Shown here piece by piece: positions 52,712-61,109 of a DNA stretch of 61,109 nt (position 1 is its first letter; every line of letters starts with the position of its first letter). Both the position numbers and the translations under genes were made by a program. This DNA is from Parachlorella kessleri. Its lineage: Eukaryota; Chlorophyta; Trebouxiophyceae; Chlorellales; Chlorellaceae. Under the pieces are notes generated by a model. That model saw only the letters and a list, made by a program, of their open reading frames with translations, ran no database searches and was not told the DNA's origin. The DNA is taken from the NCBI GenBank assembly GCA_001598975.1, contig BBXU01001164.1, positions 1 to 61,109 of the forward strand. Direction: 5' to 3'.

Positions 52712-55700
52712 TCACCAAAGCCACCGCCTGCCGGCCCCTCCAGCTGCCACCTTGGCCTCTTGCTCTTTCCCAAGCTCCTGCCGCAGGTCCGCCCCCACCG
52801 CAGCCGCCACGGAGTCGTAGCCGTCACGGGCCAGGCAGGCCGCCAGCTCCCGCTTCACCCGGGGCACCAGGGAGGGCCCATCGTAGGCGAACGCCGAGTA
52901 GAGCTCAACTAGGGAAGCGCCTGCAGTGGAGGAGCCCACATGGGAGCCAGGTGTGGGGTTTTGGCGGCAAGGAGGTTGTGCCGTCCGGGCACTGGGCAAG
53001 AGGAGTTGGGGTGCTGGGCCAGATGCAGAGTGCTTTGACATGCCCTGGGCAGAGTTGCAAGGGTACGGCAGAACGTTATGCACGTGCAACGCCACTTGGG
53101 CCAGTCGTTGGCCGTCGGCCACGAGGCACTTACTGAAGCAGCGGCCTTCCATGTCACCTACACAAAGCCCGCGCTTCGTGGCAAGGTATAAAAAGATATT
53201 TATACTGTACTGCCACGGTAGCCTGACCTGCCCGTATCTTGGCATAAGCATCCAGCCCGCTGCTGACGCCGCCCACGCCAACCATGGGGAGCTTGCCCTT
53301 AGTCAGGCGGTACATGTCCCGCAGCACCTCCGTTGACATCTCCATGAGAGGCTTCCCGCTCAGGCCGCCAGCCTGCAGCACCATAGCCGGCAGACCAGGG
53401 CAAACCCCTTTGTCATGCAGCCCGCACTCCACAGCAGCAGCAAAGCTGACATCTCCCCACTGAGGTGCCCACTGAGGTCCCCACTGAGCTGGCCAGTCAG
53501 CAAAGCAAGCACAGCACAGCGGCGCGAGAAAGTCATGCGCTCCAGGCCGGCTCTCATGTCAGGCATGTCCCATCCGAACCCTGTGAATGTGCACCACGAT
53601 GCATTCACCGCTACACAAGGCTGGAACGGGGATGCGCAGCACGACAGGCAGCTCAGCTGTGCACGGCATCAATCCCCCGCCTACAACTGGCCTTGGCCCA
53701 AGGCATGCTCGTCAGCACCTCAGGGGCCCAACTCTCCTGCTCAGCATGCACTTCAGGGAGAGCCACGACTCCAGAGACTGTGGTCGATGTGGTCTCGCAG
53801 CGTGCCGCTGCCAAACCCAGCTGCCCCAATTCCCCCACAACAGGCGCTAACAACGAGCCAGGGGGTACCACAGGGCAGACAGGTGTTTGCAGCGTCACCA
53901 ACCTCCTGGGCGGCGGGGTGACCCTGGAGGGCCTCGGGCCTGGTGATGGTCGTGTTTGACACGATCAGCCCGTCCACCCCCTGCTGCAGCGCCACGTTGG
54001 CAATGTCTGACTTATCCGCCTCTGTGAGGTCGGGGGCAATCTTCACCAGCAGCGGCGGGGGCCCCTGCAGGTACACAGCAGCAGCAAGCAGGAAGGGGAG
54101 GGTCAGGCGGTGGAGCACTTTTCGCTGCAAGGTGTGACTTGCCGCCCCTTGCATGAGGCAGGTGCCCCAGCGGCACACACGGGGCTCTTGAAGCAGAGGG
54201 CAGTTTGACAGCATTTGACGATGTGACAGCAGAGCGTAGTTTTGACGGCAGAGTACAGCCGAGGTAACAGCCAGGAATGGCTTTCCCTGGTGGGAAGACT
54301 GACGCCGCTGAAGGCCGCGCGGTGCGAGGGGGCCTCAGGGTCTCTGCATTCCGCAAGGTTGGCCGTAATGACCAGGAGCGGCTATCTCACCTAAAACACC
54401 ACTTGTCCAGTATTCGCACCGCAAACTGCGAAACATAGTTGTTAGGGCAAGCCAGCGGTAGTTTGTCCTTGGGAGCTATTTATGGCTCTCACTGCAGCTT
54501 GGCGAGGTGCAAGTGACGTGCTAAAGGGGGAGTTTGCAACCCGAGCTGCTAAGCAAAGGTGCTGTGCCTTTCTAGTTGGTTCACCTCCACCCATGTACAA
54601 CGTATCTTTGGAAGTCGCTGTGGGACGGGTTAATAAAGAGAATAGTAACGTGCCTGTGCGCTCCAGCTCATGCCGTCTCTTGTCTGCTTCACGCGCTTGA
54701 CTAGGTTTTCGAGCTCCCCGCGGCTCTGCAGCGCCCGCAGCCCTATATGCAGGTGCCGGCAGCAGTGATGGCAGCTGCTACATTCCGACTCACTCCAGTA
54801 CCATGGCCAACATGCAAGCCACCTTCTCCTTAGCACCTTGTTAGCTATGGCTGCAGCGCATGGCTTGCCCATTAGGGAGACTTCGTACAGCAGGGCTGCC
54901 GGAAGCCGGCTGCTTAGGCTCCCACCTGGTGTGTTGGGCGATGAAATGTTAATAACCAGGTAGTCAGCCAGGGGGGCCAGCTGAGTCACCCCCACGCAGT
55001 AGTCAGCTGCGGCATCCTGGCTAGTCTTGTTCTTGCCAAGGTTGATCCCCACAAGGCCCCTAGGGAAGGCGTCTCCCCGCTGCAGCTGGCTGCACGGTAT
55101 GGCAGAACATAGCAGAGGCAGCTGGAAAGCGCTACCCGGCTGCTTAGGTAGAAATGCAAACACCCAACAGAGGGCCGCACCTAACACCTGTGGCACCACT
55201 GACACGCGCAGGTCTATACGGGGCAAGTCGAAACGCTGCTTAGACGATCTCGGCAAGGAGACCCGCCCCCTTGGTCCTCTAGGCTTCGCAAGTAGCCATA
55301 ACAAAGCCAATAATCTTTCCCACCACGACTTGAACGACATATCAGCACAAACAGCTCAAACAGCTCCCTCAAAGGCACCTGCCCACTTCTAGCACGGCTT
55401 TGGTTTCTACATTCACACCGCACCTGTCTCGCAGCCTCACAAGCCGCTCCCTCACAGCGTCCACGCCGTCGCTGTTAAAGCCGTAGCGGTTGATCACCGC
55501 ACTGCACATCAGAGGAGTGCGTACGTGGTTCAAGATTTGCCAAGGAACTGAGTGGTGCGCACTTATCCTGCCTCCGCTACAGCAAAATGGCTTCTCAGCT
55601 AATGCGTACCCCCGTAGACCCGCCACAAGCAAGCCATGGCACACGCTGCCATCAGTAGCTCGCTTCTCTCAGCACCGCAAGGCAGCACTAGCAGTTGCAC

Positions 55701-56982
55701 CAGTACTTGTAGCAAGCCCACCCCGTCTCAACCCACCGTACCCTGCCGCACAAGCTATCTACACCACAAGCACACGAGGGAGGATACGCTGTTATATGCC
55801 CGGCTATGATGTGCCAGCCACCTCACCCATGTTCCTGCAGCCTGAAGGCGCGTGGCTTGGGATTCCCAGGCTGGGGCAAGGGGGTCACTGACCCTGTATG
55901 CCAGCAGGGAAGCAACTCTTGATTTGACCTTGTCGCACCAAAACATGATGGGTTTCACGATTGACTAGGCAGCATGGACACCAGTAGCACACTCCCGCTT
56001 GCTGCCTGCACCTTCCTGACAGGCTAAGGCAAGCCAGCAGCTGTGGATTTCATACGCCTACTGCTCTGCTGCTGCTGCTGCTGCTGTGCGGTACCCCAGT
56101 GCAGCATCGGTTCTTCCCAAGCAGCACTCACCAATCTCGACGAAACCAAAGCCCAAGCCCAGCATCGCCTCCACTACCTCCGCATTCTTGTCAAACCCAG
56201 CCGCAACACCTGCATGTCACAGCCAGCTTTTGGCAGCTCAGCATGGGCAAGAGCACCTGCTGGCTATGCCCAAGGCACACTCACTCCTCACTCCTGACTC
56301 CTCACTCCTGACTCCTCCTGCATACACGGGGTTGCTTTCCACAGGCATCCCCACATTCGCGGGCACAAGCTGCCTTGCACTTCAAACGCATGCCTTTATG
56401 CACGGGCACATGCTGCCCTGCAGCCTTAATGGTAGAGGTGTCTCTTCTCACCAAGTGGGTTTGGGAACTCTCGGCCCCAGACCACGGTACGCAGCGAAGG
56501 CGGGTCCGCACGGGTCTCCTTAGGGAAGAGGCCCAGCCTTGCGGCCAGCAGCCCTACATTGTGGGACGTCTCGACATCCAGCAGGCGTACAAGCGGGCCT
56601 GCAATGCAAGGCACTCATTAAGGACTCATGAATCACTCAATATAGACTCGCTCAACACCGGTCGCAGCGCAAATTGCCTTGGCTGTGCCTGGTGCACGTT
56701 AGGACTTACACTCGAATCCAAATTGGCTGTCAGCCCAAGACAGGTTTGCACCCAATGGAACGTTAGGGTTTGTAGTGCAGTGGTAACCAGCGTGCAGCAG
56801 TCAGCGGTTAGGCTGGCAACCTGCCTTTGGACCCCTTCTCAGGCTTTACCTGTGGCACTGGCTAGGTCGAACTCTAGTTGCTTCAGGTCTTTCCTATAAG
56901 CCAGCAGGGTTCCCACGATGGCTCCTGCTGTGACGTACCCCGCCCTCCTCTGCATGATGCGTCCGCCACGCATCCCCAACAT
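52712..56982 (-). CDS. DHODH: Dihydroorotate dehydrogenase (quinone), mitochondrial class 2
   Basis: Fourth step of pyrimidine synthesis: oxidises dihydroorotate to orotate, passing electrons through FMN to ubiquinone on the inner mitochondrial membrane. Ten in-phase exons, 1272 nt (423 aa; human 395): 56850-56982, 56452-56598, 56132-56209, 55827-55893, 55424-55501, 54926-55089, 54654-54742, 53903-54064, 53228-53372, 52712-52920. The N-terminus [31 protein letters not shown] is a basic leader plus a membrane helix, as in class 2 enzymes. Landmarks: [64 protein letters not shown] (catalytic serine), [34 protein letters not shown] and a [12 protein letters not shown]-terminus. The intron after 54654-54742 uses a GC donor. 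Confidence 0.97.
56063..56087. repeat. CTG trinucleotide repeat in a DHODH intron
   Basis: About seven CTG units, partly interrupted, in the intron between exons 55827-55893 and 56132-56209. Likely a simple slippage tract. Confidence 0.8.
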
Positions 56983-57369
56983 CAGAATCTGGCATTTTAC
57001 GTTTCCTTGAACAACGAATGATATAGTCTGAGCTGCATGCAAGCTGCCATCGGAGCTCTGCACGACAAGGCCCTACCAGAAAGGTTTGAAGAGCCATCGC
57101 GGCTCTCCGTATCGCGTGTGCCGTGTTGGCGATGTCACTGCACACCTTAAAGCTCAGATGGTCGACTAAGAACGGGCAGTCCGGCACTTTCGACTAGCAG
57201 TCCTCGCGCCTGCCAGCTGTACTGGCGGGTCTTCAAGTTTCTATAGCTTGCTGACAGTGGGACCAGCCCCATCAATTATCTTCTCATTCGTTTTGATCAG
57301 CTCTACTCTCCATCTGCACAACAGGCCAAGGGACGGAACCCATCTCTGCCTCTCTGCCCCCTGCTCCCT
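56983..57369. promoter_or_regulatory. Divergent promoter region, DHODH / ankyrin protein
   Basis: 387 bp between head-to-head start codons. An in-frame upstream extension of DHODH to 57063 exists but adds residues unlike the family. Confidence 0.5.
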
Positions 57370-59427
57370 ATGGCGTATGCGTTGCATAATGCAGCCCGCA
57401 GCGGTGATTTAGCTGCACTCACCAAGCTCATCGGGCAGGGGTGTAACCTCAACCAGGTGCGGCTCCTTGAACCAGTGTGCCGCCAACTTGTCCGCGAACC
57501 CTCCAGCGCGGAAAGTTCGCGGAAATGAAAACGGCCCAAAGTGGCTGTGTCACGGAAACGCCCCCGCACCCCCACCCAGCGCCAACGCATACTGTCTTAG
57601 CAGTTGTGCACTGATCGCGGAAAGGCCATTGTCAACTTGGCGGCACACTGCCTTGAACCCACTGACAAGGTTGTAGAAGGCTGTGTCTTTCCTGTGCTTA
57701 CTAGTGGGGTGGCAGGGAGTGCGACTTGAAAAGAGATAGGGTTGAACGTACTGGCAGGGCTGGATGCAAGTATGCTCCTGGTTCTTGCCTGAGCTCTGTA
57801 CCAGTAGGTGTGCTTATGCCCATGGCCTGTGGGTCCTCACTGACCCCAATGTAATCAAGTACTAGCCTCCTTGGCGCCTATGCAGAAAGACAAACATCAA
57901 CGAACGCCTATCCATTTGGCAGCATGGGCGGGTGAGTGGCATACAGCCCAAAGCGACCCCTTACTCTGCAGCCCATGCTACCCGGGCAACACGTTTTCCT
58001 GCTTCCGGGTAACACCATACCTCCTATCACCAACTGACCCACTGCCGCACTCGTTCGTTGCAGGGCAGACAGACTGTGTGAAAGCGCTCATAGCAGCTGG
58101 GTGCCAGATCGGTGCTGGCGCCCAGGATGACATGAACGCCCTGCACTTTGCTGCCCAGAAAAACAGTGTGCAGGCAGCCCGTTGGCTGATCAATGAAGGT
58201 GAGATGGAGCGGAAGCTAGGGCTAATCAAGAGAGAGTGTTGCTCCAGGTGACACGGTAATTGCTGCACACGTGTGGCCTCTACGGGGATGTGTGGGTTCC
58301 CCCCTTGCTGGTCTGTAACCAGCCCAACCAGCTAAGCCAACCCTATGAGCCATGCAAGCGAGTCATGGCTCAGTTGCTCAACTGCAGGCCTTCACGTAAA
58401 TGGCAAAACAAGGAAGGGGATGACTGCACTGCACTTTGCAGCTCAACAAGGTGAGACCCCGCTGATCCAGCATTACGAGGGTTACCGCATACATTACTGC
58501 GCTAAGTAAACCTTACTGGCGTCATGGTAAACACCCAAAGTTTGGGTCTTCCGTTTCTTTGCCTCGTTGCAGGTGTGTTCTGCCCTGTAGGCCATCTTCA
58601 TACGCAAGCGTGCCCTTGCATGTGAGCCTCAGCCAAATGATAGGGTTCTCTAGGTTTCTGTTTTGTTGGAGTACGTCTTGCCTCCCACAGGCATGCGTGC
58701 CCAGCCCCCTGTGTCCAAGGTGTTTACTGTATCCCACTGTGCAGGGCATAGGGAGATGGTGGAGCTGCTTCTCCAGCGCAAGGCGGACCCTGCCACCCGC
58801 AACAAGCGGGAGGAGAGCCCCCTGGACATCTGCCAGGACGAGGCAGTCAAGCAGCTATTGCAAGATGCTGTGGCCGCTAAGCAGGCGGCGGCAGCAGCGG
58901 GCGGTGGCGGGGCAGCGGCGGGGGCCAAGCCGAGGAAGGAACGGAATGTGAGGAAAGCCAGGGATGGGGAGGGGCGCGGTGGGCACAGGGCCGCAGCTGC
59001 GCAAGGAATCCAAGGATCTAAGGCAGATGCAGCAGCCGCGGTTGACAGCACAGCTGCAGCGGAGGCAGCTGCAGCTCCACCGGCCCAGCCAGAGCAGGGT
59101 GGCCAGCTGCAGCAGGAGGAGGTCAAGCAGGGAGGTGGTGGTGCCTCGGCTGCTGCTGAGACGGCCGCGGCCGGGGAAGTGGCACCTGAGGCACGAGAAC
59201 CAGATACAGACGCTGCCCCGTCTAACGGCGCAGCCGGTCCCAGCCCTGTTGCCAACACCGAGGCCGCAGCCCCTAGTAACGGTGGCACGGTGGGAGGTCC
59301 TGCGCAGGCGCAAAGTGAGGAAGCAGCAGCAGCAGCAGCGCCTGTGGCAGTAGTGCCGCCGCCAGCCAAGAAGCAGAAGGTTGCCTTGTCATATTTAGAG
59401 CAGGACGAGGACTACGAGGAGTCCTAG
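57370..59427 (+). CDS. Ankyrin-repeat protein with acidic C-terminus
   Basis: Five in-phase exons, 1014 nt (337 aa): 57370-57456, 57886-57931, 58064-58198, 58388-58450, 58745-59427. Residues 1-~140 form about four ankyrin repeats (ALHNAARSGDLAALTKLI, RTPIHLAAWAGQTDCVKALI, NALHFAAQKNSVQAARWLI, MTALHFAAQQGHREMVELLL), each split by an intron in the same phase. The rest is Ala/Glu/Gly-rich and probably disordered, with basic patches (KPRKERNVRKARD; KKQK near the end) that could act as nuclear signals. It ends VALSYLEQDEDYEES. A protein-binding adaptor is likely; no partner can be inferred. Head-to-head with DHODH. Confidence 0.9.
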
Positions 59428-60603
59428 GCAGAGAGCTACTGCCTTGGAAGTTGAGCCCTGTGATTGAGCCAGCAATGAAGCCCCAGAAGGGCCTTGCATG
59501 TGCCTGGTGTCACTGTGGCAGCTTTGCTGACATTGACTGATTTGTATGCATTAACTGACGCACATGTGATGTGATTAAGATGGAATGCACGTGACAACAG
59601 GGGTCCGGGCAGCAGTTGGCGGTTGCCTGCTGCAACATTTAGCAGAGTAAAGAGTAGGGTAACAAGAGACGAGCGCGCAGGCCGTGAAGAACAACGTATC
59701 CGCAGAATGTTGGTGTGATATACATTTTGTGAGCTGCTACTAGTAGACCTATGCGGTGGGCAGCATCGACTGACAGTTCTAAACCCTTCCAAGCGTGCAA
59801 GGAAGTACATGACCACACCACCAACTGCCATTACTATAGTCCAGAAGCTGAACAGTCGTGGCCAGCATCCTAGGGGCACTGCAAGTCAACAAAGTGCTGG
59901 GAGGGAGTGCAGACTGGTAGGCCATTGAAGGGTTGCGAGTCAAGTCAACCTAAATACGCTGTTAGTGGGTTTTAACCAAAAGGGAGTAAGCGGCTCACCC
60001 TTGCTTGCACGGTAGGCATCTCCCAGTCAGCAGGTCTGCCGCATCCCACCGCATAGTCTGCTGGAAGAGTTGCAGATGCATTAGAGAAAGCCCAATCGCA
60101 CTCCACATCACACTCTCTGCCACCACCACCCATGACATTATTACAGGCAGCGGGGGCCTTCTTCCTAGCCCTAAGCGTCAGCCCTTACATCGCACGACCA
60201 CCACACCCGCTTCACAGGGTTTGTCATGATCACCAAAGACACCATGGATTACTGCACAGGTCACGGATGGCCCACCCCAGCAGGCAAGCGTCTCTTTTTA
60301 ACTTTACCTTTTCGTCCCTTCCGCTTCCTGTCCCGACCTTGGCATGGCCCTCCCACCACGCCCTCCTCTTGCTGTAGACAGCATGGCATGGCCATCACGG
60401 CTTTCCTCTCCCGCTTACGGCTGCCTCACCCGTCTCTTGCTTGGAAAAGAAATCCGGCAGAATAACTGCTTGTAGTTGCCCTCACTACAGGGGAGCCAGG
60501 CGACCTCAGCATGAAGCTGCGGGGGGCGCCCCACGCCCCACGCCCCCGCACCGGCCCCTTCTCACAAGGTTTGGCAGGTGGGCCCGGCTGGCTGCAGCCC
60601 TCT
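59428..60603. other. Gap with no clear gene
   Basis: Short open frames occur on both strands (for example 60226-60465 plus) but none shows family resemblance or a convincing exon chain. A C/G-rich run lies at 60515-60545. Confidence 0.45.
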
Positions 60604-61109
60604 CTACGTCTCCCCTGCCGCAACTGGCCCCTCCCGGGCAAACTCCGTCTCGTAGAAAGCCACAATGTTCTCCTTTCTGAGCTCGTCAAGCGCATTCTCT
60701 GCGGCGCCACGCAGGGGGGAAGGGCTCGGCTGCTTGGCACCCGCACGTCGTTGTGCTTTGCACTTGCCGCCACCGGTCCAGCCTCATTCCATCTAATCAG
60801 CTTCTCCACTGAAGACTGCCACTGCACCATGGAGAACATCTGCGCGAAGGCTGCCACTACACCACAAAGTGCCGAGCCTGATACAACCTTTTATGCCACC
60901 GTGCCCCCCCTCACCTGCAATGGTGTAGAGCCGCACCTCCCCATCGGGTCCTTGCTGCCGCTCAACATTGAGATACCTGTAGCGGCAGCCAACCAGGATC
61001 AAGGCAAGGGTGTTTCAGTGACACACAGGGCGGCAGCGACACAGAAGCTCCGCTCCTCTCACCCATGACCAAGCCCATGCTTCAAGATGGCCCCAGGTTG
61101 CTACTGTCT
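60604..61109 (-). CDS. C-terminal part of an unknown gene, cut by window end (tentative)
   Basis: Not recognised. Three minus-strand exons chain in phase: 60915-60976 (YLNVERQQGPDGEVRLYTIA), about 60810-60839 (VLHGAVAVF) and 60604-60698 (NALDELRKENIVAFYETEFA, then a stop at 60604-60606). Codon use and GT-AG borders look like real coding sequence, and the last exon is a convincing amphipathic helix. More exons should lie beyond the right edge. The middle exon is the weakest part. Confidence 0.35.

Noticed and set aside
60226..60465. Plus-strand frame MITKDTMDYCTGHGWPTP
   Set aside because: No upstream or downstream exon in phase and no known family.

Overview
This window is nuclear DNA of an intron-dense eukaryote, most likely a green alga (Chlorophyta; trebouxiophyte-like is my guess). 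Genes are split into about 5-11 short exons joined mainly by GT-AG introns, and the DNA is GC-rich with Ala/Gln/Ser-rich coding tracts. One enzyme has a plastid-type leader and two have mitochondrial-type leaders. Several genes carry the chlorophyte TGTAA 3'-end signal 120-290 bases past the stop. I rebuilt gene models by hand from exon homology, splice sites and reading phase. Thirteen models are in phase in every part I could check; STIL has one approximate junction and MRS2 runs off the window.

Layout, left to right: MRS2-like Mg2+ channel (-, cut by the window start) head-to-head with an SDR oxidoreductase (+); a small unknown gene (+); ornithine aminotransferase (-) head-to-head with a PPIL3-type cyclophilin (+); a STIL-family centriole protein (-); a plastid-type metallophosphoesterase (-) head-to-head with CFAP299 (+) across only 195 bp; tubulin-folding cofactor E (-) head-to-head with an unknown membrane protein (+); a small secreted protein (+); an LCAT/PDAT-like acyltransferase (-) head-to-head with an unknown anchored protein (+); a small protein (+) sharing a C-terminal motif with the earlier unknown membrane protein; mitochondrial dihydroorotate dehydrogenase (-) head-to-head with an ankyrin protein (+); and a partial unknown gene (-).

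There is no operon-like pathway. Three genes do share a theme: STIL (centriole duplication), CFAP299 (cilia/flagella) and TBCE (tubulin folding) lie within about 17 kb, which suggests the organism builds centrioles and probably cilia at some stage.

The most unusual signal is structural. At least eight exon-intron boundaries in five genes are tandemly duplicated (periods about 25-118 bp). The live splice site sits at one end of an array of decayed copies of the exon edge plus neighbouring intron. With about six GC-AG introns, this looks like ongoing intron remodelling by tandem duplication.
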